Of a stretch of DNA of 64,000 nt, positions 10,739-21,931 are shown piece after piece (position 1 is the stretch's first letter; each line of letters opens with the position of its first letter). The position numbers were made by a program, and so were the translations under genes. The stretch spans positions 11,472,980-11,536,979 of the forward strand of contig OZ020623.1 of assembly GCA_963971575.1 (NCBI GenBank), given 5' to 3'. The stretch is from Liopterus haemorrhoidalis. Its lineage: Eukaryota; Arthropoda; Insecta; Coleoptera; Dytiscidae. Below the pieces are notes generated by a model, which had not been told where the DNA came from, made no database searches, and worked only from the letters and a program-made list of their open reading frames with translations.

Positions 10739-11017
10739 TTAAATATGCCCACCAGACGGGGAAAAAATATATATTGCAGTAAAATTAATTTTATTATTAA
10801 ATTTATATCGGTCATATGTACTCTTAGAGATGCCAGTTGCAGCAATCACTCGTTCCCGGAAATTTGTTACAGGAATTTTGAAGTTTTTCCGATTAACTTC
10901 CTCCGTCATGAACTGCATAATATTATTAATAATTTCGCGGCTCTGGCTATGAAGCACTTGTCCGTTACGTCTCACTAATTGCTTCTGCATTTTGTAAAAC
11001 AATGTTTTTAAAATCAA
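10739..11017 (-). CDS. Small helix-turn-helix-like frame, possible transposase N-terminus
   Basis: The 92-residue frame reads QSREIINNIMQFMTEE, then IPVTNFRERVIAATGISKS. This resembles the N-terminal DNA-binding part of the IS630/Tc1-type transposases encoded at 23796 and 47955, where AKEIVANVYLYLRNRKNK is followed by a similar ATKVAMTTVWNIV segment. No catalytic domain follows in any frame, and I found no clear inverted ends. It is probably a transposon leftover; a small host protein is possible but nothing supports it. Confidence 0.35.
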   Translation of the reverse strand: MILKTLFYKMQKQLVRRNGQVLHSQSREIINNIMQFMTEEVNRKNFKIPVTNFRERVIAATGISKSTYDRYKFNNKINFTAIYIFSPSGGHI

Positions 11018-11378
11018 AACATAAATTCATTTCATAACCTCAACTTATCCTACTTTTCTATTACTAAATATGTATTTTTCTACTTACGTCGTCTTTCACT
11101 AACAAATAATTCGTATTAAAAAATACGATTTTAGATTGTAGATCTTTCTAATAATTTTAGATATCTTATATAAACACGTTGCAAGCTCCTACCTCATATA
11201 AGACTTCTACGGCGATGATTAGCAAACCTAACACCCCTATTATAAGTAAATTAGACCCGTCCAGACGAGAAATGGTTTCTACACACTTTTATTGATGTAC
11301 TCAACTCTATTTGAATCTACTCTACACTCCTATACTACTGTTGTATCCACTACTTATACTATGCATGTATAATTCTAT

Positions 11379-11399
11379 TAATAATAATAATAATAATAA
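11379..11399 (+). repeat. TAA microsatellite at the Dong-like insertion
   Basis: A (TAA)n run directly precedes the 5'-truncated R4/Dong-like retrotransposon. Confidence 0.7.
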
Positions 11400-12370
11400 G
11401 TTACCGGTTCGGTGAAACGAGGCGAGACAGACCTGTTGACAAAAGAACACATGAGTAAAAGTATGCACTCTGTGTTCTTCAAACATATTAAAAGTCTAGA
11501 GTTGTCCACCGAACTCACATTCTCGTTTCTTAAGTCTGCTGGTTTGAGATCGGAAACAGAAGGTTTTGTGTTTGCGTGTCAGGATGGTGTTATAAATACT
11601 TTGGCATACAGGGCCTGCATATTCCAAATAGCGGAGTCCACACTCTGTAGGTTATGCCACCACCATTCTGAAACGATAATGCACATTCTGTCTGCTTGTC
11701 CATCTTTTGCAGCGTCGAGCTACGTGTCTCGACATAATGCTGCTCTCCGCGTGCTCTACTATCATCTTAGACATGCCTATGGTATTGACCAAATGCCGGT
11801 TATACCATACGTCCCTTCTGACATAGAATCGGTGGTGGAAAATTCCAAGTGCCGAATTAATTGGAATTACTCCTTCCCCACCTCGAGATTACTGACAGCC
11901 ACTAAGCCGGACATAACCCTCCTGGATATCGAGACCAAACAGATGTTTGTGATCGAATTCTCAAGTCCAGCTGAGAAGAATATCTCTCTCAAGGAGGAGG
12001 AAAAGAGGTCCAAGTATATGGACCTCTTGTACGAGCTTAGAAAGCTGTATCCCGGGTATAAAGTTAAGCTTGTAGTCCTGATAGTTGATGTTTTGGGTGG
12101 CATGAAAGCCTCCTATCGAAGGGAAATTGAGTCCATTCCCGTCTGCAGATCTTCTGCCAACTCTTTGATCTGCAGGATGCAGAAAGCAGTGCTGCTCGGG
12201 TCACTCCGCATTGTGCGGGCACTGGATCTAGCGTAATTTCCGCGGCTGCATATCGCCAGGGTTTGGGATGCACTCGTGTGTATTTAGCTGCACTAGTCTC
12301 TAGTATGACGCGGCTCAAAAGGTTGCTGAAGTTTGAGATTAGTGGACGCTAGTCAAGGCCTGAAAACCCC
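11400..12370 (+). mobile_element. R4/Dong-like retrotransposon, 5'-truncated copy 1
   Basis: It carries the C-terminal coding part and the 3' untranslated region (ending near GATTAGTGGACGCTAGTCAA and CCCCATCATAATAA) of a retrotransposon with a restriction-like endonuclease. A degenerate sister copy is at 35339-36125 and a 3' end fragment at 62205-62252. The left flank is a TAA repeat. Confidence 0.8.
11412..12236 (+). CDS. C-terminal zinc finger and restriction-like endonuclease of an R4/Dong-like element
   Basis: The 274-residue open frame begins with GTG at the truncation point, so it is not a genuine start. A CCHC finger (CRLCHHHSETIMHILSAC) lies about one third in. It is followed by RHNAALRV and, near the centre, KPDITLLDIETKQMFVIEF, the PD-(D/E)XK-like endonuclease core that nicks the target before reverse transcription. 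The tail MQKAVLLGSLRIVRALDL is the usual end of these proteins. The reverse transcriptase domain is absent. The surviving part has no internal stop, which suggests a fairly recent insertion. I place it in the R4/Dong group from its tail and TAA context; R2-like relatives are the alternative. Confidence 0.82.
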   Translation: MKRGETDLLTKEHMSKSMHSVFFKHIKSLELSTELTFSFLKSAGLRSETEGFVFACQDGVINTLAYRACIFQIAESTLCRLCHHHSETIMHILSACPSFAASSYVSRHNAALRVLYYHLRHAYGIDQMPVIPYVPSDIESVVENSKCRINWNYSFPTSRLLTATKPDITLLDIETKQMFVIEFSSPAEKNISLKEEEKRSKYMDLLYELRKLYPGYKVKLVVLIVDVLGGMKASYRREIESIPVCRSSANSLICRMQKAVLLGSLRIVRALDLA

Positions 12371-12376
12371 ATCATA

Positions 12377-13675
12377 ATAAAAATATTTATTAATGTTGAA
12401 CACATTACAAAAAATGTTTACACAAGTCAAAAAATTTAAAAAGTACAAATTTAAAATATATATTACAAAACAACATATTAAATTAAAAAAATATATATAT
12501 ATATAAAAAGTACAAATTTAAAAATGATATTACAAAAAAAAACTAAGTAAGTAAAATAAGTAAAGTAAATAAAATTACAATATTTTACAAAGGTCATCAA
12601 AAAGGATAAAAAAATAAATAAATAAATAAAAGATATCAGGTGTCAGAGAACAAGTTAAAATCGTCCACCAGATACTCGTCAAAATTATAGAAGGCCTTAT
12701 TGATTAATTTTTTTTTAATTTTTGTTTTAAAATGACTTTTATTAAGGCATTTGACCTTACTCGGTAACACATTATAAAATTTGGTGGCATAGTAATTTAA
12801 CGAGTATCTGGTTGACGATAGTCTTGTGTAATCAGGCCTGATCAATTCTTTGCCTCTGGTATTGTAGCTATGAATATTTTTTTGTAGCTTTTTGTCTTTA
12901 AAGTTAAAATGAACATTCAATAGGCAATAGTATATGTACAGGCAAGGGAACGTTAAAACGCCAAGTTCTATAAACAAGTGTTTATAACTCTCTCTGTAAC
13001 CTATTCCGCCGATAATTCTAATAACACGTCGTTGTAGTGCAAAAATTCTCACTGCATGCGTGGAATGTCCCCACGCTAGTAGCGCATAAGCAACGTGAGA
13101 TTGAAAAAGCGCGTAGTATGCCGTCAATAGAACATCTTTACTCACTTTCCATCTTAAATTCCTGATACAATATATTGATTTACATAATTTTATGGATGTC
13201 ACATCAACGTGTTTCTCCCAGCTAAAGTTCATACCTAGAGTGACACCCAGAAAACATACTGAGTCACTGGCAACACAGTCCAGGGCTCGCCTTGAAAAAG
13301 AAAGGTGTTGGGTGCTTGATTAGTGCAAAGTTTGTTGATTGAAAACCATCTTACACTACGCTCAATATTCTACTGATTGTGTTCCACTAACTCTTCATAA
13401 TCTGGGCAATGGTTTAAAAGTGTCGTGTCGTCTGCATACAAGATAGTTTTTGCAGTATTCATATAGAATGGTAGATCATTTATGTAGATTATGAAAAGTA
13501 GCGGACCGAAAATGGAGCCTTGCGGCACACCAGACTCAATCACCAGGTCATCTGATCTTCTTCCATTGATCCATACAAATTGCTTTCTATTTGACAGATA
13601 GCTTTTTAATAATTTACAGCTGTCAGGGCTAACATTGTAACAGGATAATTTAGAAATTAATATATCATGTAGAAA
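12377..13675 (-). pseudogene. Jockey/CR1-like LINE, reversed and 5'-truncated
   Basis: Read from right to left, the reverse transcriptase begins near 13675 with a palm fragment, then SGVPQGSIFGPLLF, INDLPFYMNTAKT and YADDTT (near 13440), all on the minus strand. Frame disturbances near 13240-13400 separate this from an open segment of 198 residues (12636-13232). That segment carries WEKHVDVTSIKLCKSIYCIR, FALQRRVIRIIGGIGYRES and HSYNTRGKEL, the thumb and C-terminus. An AT-rich 3' untranslated region runs to 12377. The copy lies back to back with the Dong-like element, sharing its 3' junction. Confidence 0.85.
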
Positions 13676-13775
13676 TCAATCATATATTTTAGCTCCGATG
13701 AAGAATAAATCTTATTCGAAACTTGTCAGATGATTTGATTGGTTTTCATTGCTGTCCGCAACCCGTACAACCTCC

Positions 13776-14042
13776 TTAACACGTTCGCGGACAGTTTTGT
13801 ACAATGAGATGTACCCAAAATGTCACTTTTTATGATTTTTGTTTATAATAGGACATTTACTGTGTTTGATATGTTCCTGATAAGACAGTTTATACTAGTT
13901 TTCATATACTTAAATGGAATTAAAACCTGCCCCAGCCGTCATTTGTATATTTGAATAAAAAAGTAGGACGGTTTAGACCGTCATGACCTGAGCTAGGAAA
14001 AATATTCGACGGCTATAGCCGTACTGTCCGCGAACGTGTTAA
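13776..14042. mobile_element. piggyBac-type MITE
   Basis: TTAA at 13776-13779 and 14039-14042 flanks perfect 16-bp inverted ends, CACGTTCGCGGACAGT and ACTGTCCGCGAACGTG. TTAA duplication with short inverted ends is the signature of piggyBac transposition. The 259-bp interior has no frame. It contains further pairing segments around GACGGTTTAGACCGTC. Confidence 0.88.
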
Positions 14043-14948
14043 ATTAACTATAACTTAAAGTAATTTAATCTTAGTGTGAATCAATAAATCAATAGTGTGT
14101 TAGTTAAACTTAGTTTTATTTTTAAACTCTGCTGGTGTTGACAGCCAATAGTATTAGGCCATTTGTCTTTGATTGCTTGGTGACGTCAATGTATTTATAA
14201 TAAAATCTGACTGTAGTTGTGTTTTTGCATGATACGTCTATTTGTCAAGTATTCATTACCGTGATATTTACTTAATTACGTGAATCTGAAAAGCAATTAA
14301 ATGCACTGTGATATTTTAATTAAAATCTTTTTTAGTAAATAAAACTTTTCAAAGGCTTATTCAGAGATTATTTTGTTAAATGTTGTAGAAAAGTTTCGTA
14401 ATGTAACGCTATCTGTCGTCGTTTTGTAAAACTATTTATCTTTATATAAACGAATGAACAACATAGATCCTCTTACCTATAGAGCCAGATAATATATTTT
14501 CTATTTTACTTTTTGTGAAACGAAGTCTTTACTTTCAATATAATAGTAATAAAAGTTACCGAGAGAAATAATTAGCAGACTTGAAAATTCATGATTCAGG
14601 TAAACGGTTTTATCTTATTTTATAAGTGTTTTTTGTTTCACTCCAGTATCACAAATTTAATTTCAAACTAAATTATTATGGAAATAAAACACTCGGTATA
14701 TTTAACAAAATATTTGTGTAAATTCATATCAGTTTTTTATTGTACCGTAAAACGGGTGAAATTGTTTACAATATTGTATATATTGCACTAGTAAACAAAT
14801 ATGAACTTATTTTTTGTGATATAGACAAAACTTAGTGTATCCTACTTAAGATTTGACCTAAACGCCGAAAAAACAGATTTTTTCTATCACCCTTCATTTT
14901 TTTGCTATGTAGTATTGTTGGTATTGTGGTATGTTGAATATTTTTATA
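14043..14948. other. No gene seen
   Basis: AT-rich spacer between the piggyBac-type MITE and the minisatellite. No coding signal on either strand. Confidence 0.5.
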
Positions 14949-15042
14949 AATGAAGAGCAAAAAAAAATTTCCTCACCTCACAAATCTAAGTGAAGAGCAA
15001 AAAAAAGGTCTTCACCTCTCAAATCCAAGTGAAGAGCAAAAG
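14949..15042 (+). repeat. 41-bp minisatellite, left part
   Basis: Units of the form GAAGAGCAAAAAAAAGGTCC followed by TCACCTCCCAAATCTAAGT. About two and a half units stand here, before family Y interrupts the array inside an A-run. The array resumes at 16014. Confidence 0.85.
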
Positions 15043-15927
15043 AAGTGTGAATTTTCACACATTTCAGAATTTTGCAGGTATTAGTAAGTGAATGATGATT
15101 ATTTGAGATGCCAAAACAAATTTTATGTCAAAATATTTTATTATGAAATTTAATTCAAATGCCTTTACCATTATTTAAGTTTCTAAAGATGTGCAGTATT
15201 TTTTTTATATATCAAGGTTTATTAAGATTTTGAAAATTGCGCCTATAGCTTCCATTGGTTGTTTTTAGTCATAGCTCCCCCCCTTTGATTTCGTGTACAT
15301 TCAAATATAGAATTAAATTATAATTTCAACAATTTCAAAATGCAAAAAAAATAAAATAAAAAATAATATTGTCTCCTCTCGTAGGATTCGAACTCATTTT
15401 CTTGGGCAGAATACCAGTATCTTAGCCACTGCACCAAGATACACGTTACTGTTTAGCGTGTTATATAACTATAAGTTTTCAACATTATGAGCAAAAAAAC
15501 ACAAAAAATGCTTTTTTTTCCAAAAACATAATCTGATCAAAAATTCCTGTTGTACTATTCCGGTTCACACCAATGTACATTACTTAGAATTTTTTCAGAT
15601 TTTTAGTTTAAACCATCTGGGCCACAGGGTGTGGGACAAAAAATGTTTTGCACAATTTTGGTAAAAATCGCTTTAAAATAATTTATTTTGCAAAAATAAA
15701 ATTTTTATCGTTAATCCACGTACCAAGGGCTTTCATTTGACACCCTACTCAGAATTTAAAAAATATATTTTTTTTTCGATGAGCACGCATTTGTTTATAT
15801 TTTTAGGGGGATATATTTTTTAGATGTTTTAGTATTTTTCCTATATGCGGGTCAAAGAGTTGTATAAGCATGCCAAATTTCAACTATCTAGGTTTAGCCG
15901 TTTGGCTACAATTTTTATCGAACAGAC

Positions 15928-15963
<36 letters not shown>

Positions 15964-16013
15964 GACAAAATGACGGTATAAGGGTTTTTTGGTCATACCT
16001 ACAAAACCCTAAA
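15043..16013 (+). repeat. Interspersed family Y, copy A
   Basis: It starts with the palindromic leader GTGTGAATTTTCACAC, then a degraded form of CAGGGTTTTGCAGGTATT. It ends with CATACCTACAAAACCCTAAA. The inner ends AGGGTTTTGYAGGTAT are inverted relative to each other. A (GACA)n array (15921-15963) lies near the right end. At 15371-15445 it carries a tRNA-like module on the minus strand. Frames inside are microsatellite translations. Confidence 0.75.
15371..15445 (-). other. tRNA-like module in family Y copy A
   Basis: On the minus strand TGGTGCAGTGGCTAAGATAC resembles a D-arm/A-box and GAGTTCGAATCC is a B-box/T-loop. The acceptor ends do not pair, so it is not a functional tRNA gene. A tRNA-derived, SINE-like part is the best reading. 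Confidence 0.6.
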
Positions 16014-16295
16014 AAAAGGTCCGCACCTCCCAAATCTAAATGAAGAGCAAAAAAAAGGTCCTCACCTCCCAAATCTAAGTGAAAAGCAAAAAAAAGTTCC
16101 TCACCTCACAAAATTAAGTGAAGAGCAAAAAAAAAGGTCCTCACCTCCTAAATCTAAGTGAAAAGCAAAAAAAAAGTTCCTCACCTCACAAAACTAAGTG
16201 AAGAGCAAAAAAAAGGTCCTCACCTCCCAAATCCAAGTGAAGAGCAAAAAAAAGGTCCTCACCTACCAAATCCAAATGAAGAGCAAACAAAAAGA
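16014..16295 (+). repeat. 41-bp minisatellite, right part
   Basis: About seven diverged units of GAAGAGCAAAAAAAAGGTCC plus TCACCTCCCAAATCTAAGT. The 62-residue frame at 16158 is just this array translated. A GC-richer patch follows at 16300-16370. Confidence 0.85.
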
Positions 16296-16384
16296 TATCT
16301 ATCCGAGAGGTTGGGGCCCCTTCCGGATCCGGGGCTCAGGGCTTAAGCCCTATTAGCCCGTATATAGATCCACCTCTGCCAGCA

Positions 16385-16727
16385 GTAATCAGCAAACTAA
16401 TATGGACTCCATTTACCCTGATATCGCTTTTCCATGGCAGAAATGTCTTGGTGCAACCGTTTCCCATGTTCATCACTTACTGCACCCAGATCTTCTTGGG
16501 AGAAATGTAGATGAGAGTCCAGAAAATGAATTTTTAAAGACATCCCACAGGATCATTTTTTTGTAACCATTAAGTAGTTTATTCACGATATCTCTGTAAT
16601 TTTCAGCTCTCACATTTCCAAGAAAATTTGGAATTGTTTTAAAAGCTCTCCAAGTTCTTATTTCAGATTCATTTAGCATACTGTCAAATGCATCATCTTT
16701 CATTATTTCTCTTATTTGTGGGCCCAC
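16385..16727 (-). pseudogene. Relic of arthropod ORF family U1 (unknown function)
   Basis: The upstream frame reads GPQIREIMKDDAFDSMLNES, then NFLGNVRAENYRDIVNKLLN. After a frameshift near 16540 the minus strand continues with a region that includes DLGAVSDEHGKRLHQDIS and MEKRYQGKWSP. The same blocks appear at 48655-49255 (ENLG, GERFHQDI-like and YCWSL), so this is a repeated ORF family. I remember similar sequences as uncharacterised arthropod proteins that occur in many copies, but I cannot name the enzyme or element. I see no catalytic motif. The copy is truncated at both ends. Confidence 0.55.
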
Positions 16728-17282
16728 GAATATGCCTTTTTAATTTTTGCTTCACTAATTCTCGGCAATTTTTGTTTTAGTTACAAAAACCCTCTTCCGT
16801 TTCGATCCATTACTTTAATGAAATTCTTCATTTAGCCCAATTTAATATTTTAAGGTGGGAAAAATACGTTTTTGGGATAGACCAGTGGTTTACTTCTAAC
16901 GTTTTTTAGTCCAAGAGTTAGTGCCTGATCTAGTGGCGACTCCTTCTATATAGTGAATTACTTAGAACTCAAAAAGTAACCAGTCTCGAGTCACGACAGA
17001 AAATGCAACAGATTCGGATACCTGTAGTTTACTAATGGACACAGTCTATTTTGAAGCATACCTGATAAACAAGAATAAACTGATCTTAACCACTTGTGTA
17101 CCGTCACCGCAGATACATGTGAATTGACGCAATATGAAAATGTTGCATATTGCAAAATATATATTTGTCTGTTACACAAATCCTATGGGTGATAAAAAAA
17201 TTCACTTTTCAGATTTGATTTCAGCGTATCAAAATACTCCAGAAATACACAAAAATTGCCATGTCACAAATAGTGTGTGTGT
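16728..17282. other. No gene seen
   Basis: Frames at 16991 and 17134 show no motifs. No repeat boundaries identified. Confidence 0.45.
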
Positions 17283-18100
17283 TTTTTTTTTTTTTTTATT
17301 TAAGCTTAAGGTGCCTCAGTTACGGAGACTATTGGCGCCGACATACATTGATTGACTTATTAATACATAGTTACAGTACATAAAATTACATAATTACAAT
17401 AGATTAACTCAAACATTTATACTACATTCAGGTTTATTTACTTTGTTGAACTGTGAATTAAATTTACTATCGGGGGGCTTTATATTTCATTATATATATT
17501 TATGCTTTTTAAAAAGGTTAACACTTGGTTTTCACTTTCACTATTATTTGACAGGATGTCTTGGACACTGTTTTTTAAGTTATTTTGTTGTCTTTCGGTA
17601 TTATATTGTGGGCACTCCTGCAGAATGTGACATATAGTGATTCTAGTATCACATACGTTGCACATCGGATGGTTTTCTCTTGCAAAGATATGTTTGTGTG
17701 TGTATAAGGTGTGCCCAATTCTTAGTCGAGTTAGGACAGCTTGTTCTCTACGACTCCTCTTGCTTGGCCACTTGTTGGTATCTTCTTTTACACATCTTAG
17801 ATGGCTGGTATTTGAATCCCACTTTTCCTTCCATTGACCTTTTATGGATTTCTTTATTAAGGCCTTTATGTCGCTAGCTGGTATATCTATTTCAGTGACT
17901 TCTTCCTCTACGGCTTCTTTGGAGAGGCCTTCTCGTTCCCTGTTATACCAACATGGGAGGGAATCCACATCATGATGATGTCCTTGCCGTCAGATATCGC
18001 TTCATGAATGTTTTCCTGTATTTTTTTGACGAGAGGGTGTTTCGGATATAACTGTTCAATACTTAAGATCGTACTTAGATGTATCTTCTTTCTTGGTTCT
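17283..18100 (-). pseudogene. C-terminal RNase H and zinc tail of an I/R1/LOA-type LINE
   Basis: A poly(T) run at 17283-17298 marks the 3' poly(A) end of a minus-strand LINE. Reading leftward from about 18090, one frame gives QLYPKHPLVKKIQENI and then WIPSHVGITGNEKA, the closing motif of an RNase H domain. After a frameshift near 17930 the frame at 17480-17968 gives RREQAVLTRLRIGHTLYTHK and the finger CNVCDTRITICHILQECP. The order RNase H, then CCHC finger, then poly(A) is typical of the I group. The reverse transcriptase itself is missing. Confidence 0.82.
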
Positions 18101-19672
18101 TATCAATTTTTATGTATTATAGTGTGTTTATCAGCGTAATTTTTTATAACTATGTGTTGCATTTTTTCGGAAAAGGAGGGGGGGCGTATCATCCTTCATA
18201 TCAGGTTATGACTAGAGCCTCCAATTTACTTAACACGCCACTGTAAAACAATTGTGCAAAAATCACTTTAAATCCGATACTAAACCAATATTTAACATTT
18301 TGAAATTGATAAAAAGTTTTATTTTTCAAATCAATAATTCAAGTATTTGACATCTGGTCAAGGACGTTGTCATCTTGGAAAACGTTTATTGACACGAATT
18401 GTCGAGGGTTTGAAAATATGAAATTATTAAAATTAGAATTGGATGAAAAAGGGTCTAAAGTAAATAAGAGAAATTCTATTTACTGATAAGAAATACTTTC
18501 AAAAATATTACGTTACTTGAAATAAGATATTTTTAACAGAAATATGAAGAGAATTTTAATGACTTTAATGTTTACGCAACAAGTAAAGAAATCGTGGTTA
18601 TTAAACACGTATTATACGAGGTGTGTAAATTAATTAACCGGACTGGCAACATAGGCGAGGCAATGAAGCACAAAAATCAGCCCAACTTCCGATTTTTGGC
18701 GAAATAAGATGGATTTACATGCGGTTTGTGCATTCGACTCGTTAGAGCCTCAGGAAATTTTGTGAACCAACGCGATCAATGCAAACTGAAAAACTGCATT
18801 TGTGCATAAGAAAAATCCATTGGAAAAGTGCATTTTCCAGAGTTGCAAAATCAAAAATTTATAACTCGGTATAAATTCAGTAAAATAAGTCAAATTTTGA
18901 TACTCGGGGGTTTTTGGGGTCGCTGAACACGAATATCGGGACGAGAGAAGTGTCCGAGGTACCTGGTGCCCAGGGTGGACACTACGTACATCGTCTCCTA
19001 GAGTTTTATGCAAATTTGATAAAAAAGCAGTTGAATCACGTCTACAGACTGATATAGCCAATGTGTTTATATGTCTGTCTCATTAAAACAACTCACTAAC
19101 TATAAGTTTAAAACTATCGACAATCGACAACGTATAACGTATTAAATTTGGAGCTCTGAACGGTTACTTGCGTTACCAAATGACAAACTTGTTAGTGACA
19201 ATCAACTGTGCACAAGTCATAGCCTATAGTCGACTAATTTAAGAGCTCTGAACGCATTTTAAGTTTTTTTTTGTTGTATTTAATACCCTTTAAGATCAAT
19301 TTAAATCATACATTATACTATGATTTTTCTTCTATTGTATGATGAATGAATCGTGGTCTGTTAGGTATAAATTAGCATACAAGTATTGTTGTGCATAATA
19401 TATCAAAGCTCAGCAACCCCGAAGCTTCAACCGCATCTTGTCATATGTACGTTTGTTAAATTAGTCAGAGCTTGTATGACGAGCTTCATATTATATACCA
19501 ACATGTTTATTTACCTGCTCTGATTTGTTAGACGTTGCTAGTTTCCACAGCAAGATGACTATTTAACAATTTATTATGTTAGTATTTAGTTTAATTAAAT
19601 TCTAAAGTGGCAAATTGAATTGAAATGAATGAAATTTTCGCAAATATAAATTTAGTTAAAAAAATTGAAGTA
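18101..19672. other. Mostly featureless; possible mariner end at 18616-18650
   Basis: The text TACGAGGTGTGTAAATTAAT next to CCGGACTGG resembles the mariner TIR found reversed near 42585-42615, but no transposase lies beside it. A block around 18895-18945 (GGGGTTTTTGGGGTCGCTGA) looks like part of an interspersed repeat. No gene is supported. Confidence 0.4.
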
Positions 19673-21300
19673 AAGTGTGAATTTTCACATATTTCAGGGT
19701 TTTGCAGGTATTTAATAAGTATAAGAAGTCAACATAATTCTGGATGTCTAGGTATATTTATCAAATCAAAATCAACAATTTTTTTGATAATCACTTTTAT
19801 TCGTTATTTGAGAACTAAGAGCTTCCATTTAATTTTTTTAAACACAATTTAAATAATTTGCCAAATATCCCAGCGTTTTTTTTTTCTGCATTTGCTTCGT
19901 ATTCAAGTCTTCATTAGATTAATAAGAAATATTTTACAGTGTAGAGTGTAGTGTGGTGTGGTGTGAGTAATACAGTTCGCAACTATTAAAAAAATATATT
20001 ATTTTTTAAATATTTTTAGCAATCTCTTAGCTATACATACAAAAAATCCATAACATTATTAGTCATAATTTAACCATGAATTAAAAAAATAATAAATTTT
20101 TTCAAAAACACATAAACTGCCATATTATCCAAAAACACAATCTGATCAAAAATTCCTCTCGTACGTTTCCGACTCAGATCAATATACATTACCTATAATT
20201 TTTTCAGATTTTTGGTTCAGCCCTTTTTGATTCAGATTTTTCAAAATTAAAAATTTATTTGTTGATCCACGCATTAACGCTACGTACAACCCCCAGAGAT
20301 TATTAGTTTCTTATACAAAACTAACAATCTGAAATAAAATTATTGAAAATCTATACATCAAATTTTGCACAGAATTTTTATCTATCTAATAGGATATTTT
20401 TGATTGTATAAAAAATTATTGTAAAAATGTTATTGCTAAATAATTTAATAATAGGTATTACACAACAATGTTCAATAATTTTTTAAATATATTTGTGGGT
20501 TTCAAATAATTTTTACATTTATATAGTTTTGTGTAGAAATGTGCAAATAATACGTTAACATTTTTTTTCGACATGATTTTTCTAGTTTAGAGCCTTCGTC
20601 GAAAAATATTATACTTGATGATAATGAAATGCCACTTGGTACAAGTATTCTTTACATAAAATGAAACATTTTTATCCACCGCACCTATATTGAGAACCGC
20701 GGCAGGTTCGAGGTGGCGGCAAAAGTAGATTACAATAATTATAAGTAATTTTCACAATAGAACAAATTATCTCCAAATATTTGTAGAATGAAGCTTTAGC
20801 TACAATTTGCCGCATCGTACACAAATATGTGTCGAATGGTTTACAAGATGGCGTCTATAACTCAAGTTGTTTATTTACAATTACATGACAGTTCTTTTGA
20901 CAATTATAAATATCCTATTAGGTAGATAAAAATTCGCTGAAAATTTTGATGTATAGATTGTTACTAATTTTATTTCAGGTTGTTAGTCTTGTATAGGAAC
21001 CTGTTCGGTTGTGCGCACCCTTAAGGGTTTCATTTGGTATGCCAAAAATGCTCAAAATTTAAAAAAAAAAATATGTATTTTTTTATTAAATACATATTTG
21101 TTTATATTTATCCAGCGCTGTATTCTGTTCTTTGAACTCTCTATAGTTTTCTTATATGTGGGTCATAAAGTTGTACAAGTATGCCAAATTTCAACTTTCT
21201 ATGTTCAGCCGTTTGACTACAACTTCTACCGTACAGACAGACAGACAGACACATGAGTGACGTTATAAGGGTTTTTTGGTGGTCATACCTACAAAACCCT
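19673..21300 (+). repeat. Family Y, copy B, split by a foldback element
   Basis: It starts with AAGTGTGAATTTTCACATAT and CAGGGTTTTGCAGGTATTTA, and ends with CATACCTACAAAACCCTAAA. A short GACA run is at 21233-21251. A foldback insertion at about 20306-21000 interrupts it. Unlike copies A, C and D it shows no tRNA-like module. Confidence 0.7.
20306..21000. mobile_element. Foldback element nested in family Y copy B
   Basis: Arms of about 100 bp (20306-20407 and 20897-21000) are inverted copies; landmarks are CTATACATCAAA and CTAATAGGATATTT on one arm and their complements on the other. The interior has no frame. Part of it is GC-richer (GAACCGCGGCAGGTTCGAGG). Confidence 0.75.
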
Positions 21301-21366
21301 AAAAATTATATGAGATATCTTAGTTCTCAAATAACTACCAAAAAAACTGTTGATTTTGATTCGATT

Positions 21367-21910
21367 ACACTGGTCAACACAATTTTTGCTGACTTACATC
21401 TAAGACTTGTTTCTTACTAATTTGGTGCTGCTGAACTCAAATATCACATCAGTTTTTGCATATCACATCAGTTGTGGCCACCACAGGACCGACCGCCATC
21501 ATAAAGTACTTGTATAAAATACATTCTAGCAGCAGAGTAGAAATAACATGGCCTAATATTTTCTAACAGATATTATTTATCATGACCATAGAAACGTTAC
21601 ATATAAGTATGAAAAAATAGATACAATTTTTTTTCGTTTTATCAAAAAATGTCTCAAATAAAGTTGTTAGTTATTGCTTTTATAGCAACTTTTGTTAAAT
21701 AAATTTTTTAGAAATATTTTTGTGTTGTGAAATATTCGCAAAAATCTTAAAATCGACACTAGTAAACTCCCATTTCTAGTCAACCATAGAACAAAAATTT
21801 GACGTGATAGACAGAAACTGTTAACATTTTTGAAATCAGCACTCCAAAATTAGTTAAAAACAAGTATCAGATCTAAGTCAGCAAAAAAGTTTAAATTTGT
21901 TGACCAGTGT
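21367..21910. mobile_element. MITE with ACACTGGTCAACA ends, interrupted by family X
   Basis: ACACTGGTCAACA (21367-21379) and TGTTGACCAGTGT (21898-21910) are exact inverted ends, and the next 60 bases on each side remain similar (TTTGCTGACTTA and complement). A family X fragment (21471-21787) sits inside. I could not see a target duplication. Confidence 0.7.
21471..21787. repeat. Family X, copy 4 (partial, nested)
   Basis: It begins with TTGTGGCCACCACAGGACCG and follows copy 1 to CTAGTCAACC. The microsatellite half is absent. Confidence 0.65.
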
Positions 21911-21931
21911 TGTAGAAGAAATATTGTCCTA

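Noticed and set aside
11867..12318. Minus-strand frames across the Dong-like coding fragment
   Set aside because: They are shadows of the plus-strand endonuclease frame, which has clear motifs.
14949..16295. Possible CRISPR array
   Set aside because: The units are contiguous and diverged, without unique spacers, in a eukaryotic transposon setting; the array is a minisatellite.
16158..16346. Lys/Pro-rich repetitive frame
   Set aside because: It is the 41-bp minisatellite read as protein; the repeats have no conserved start or codon bias.
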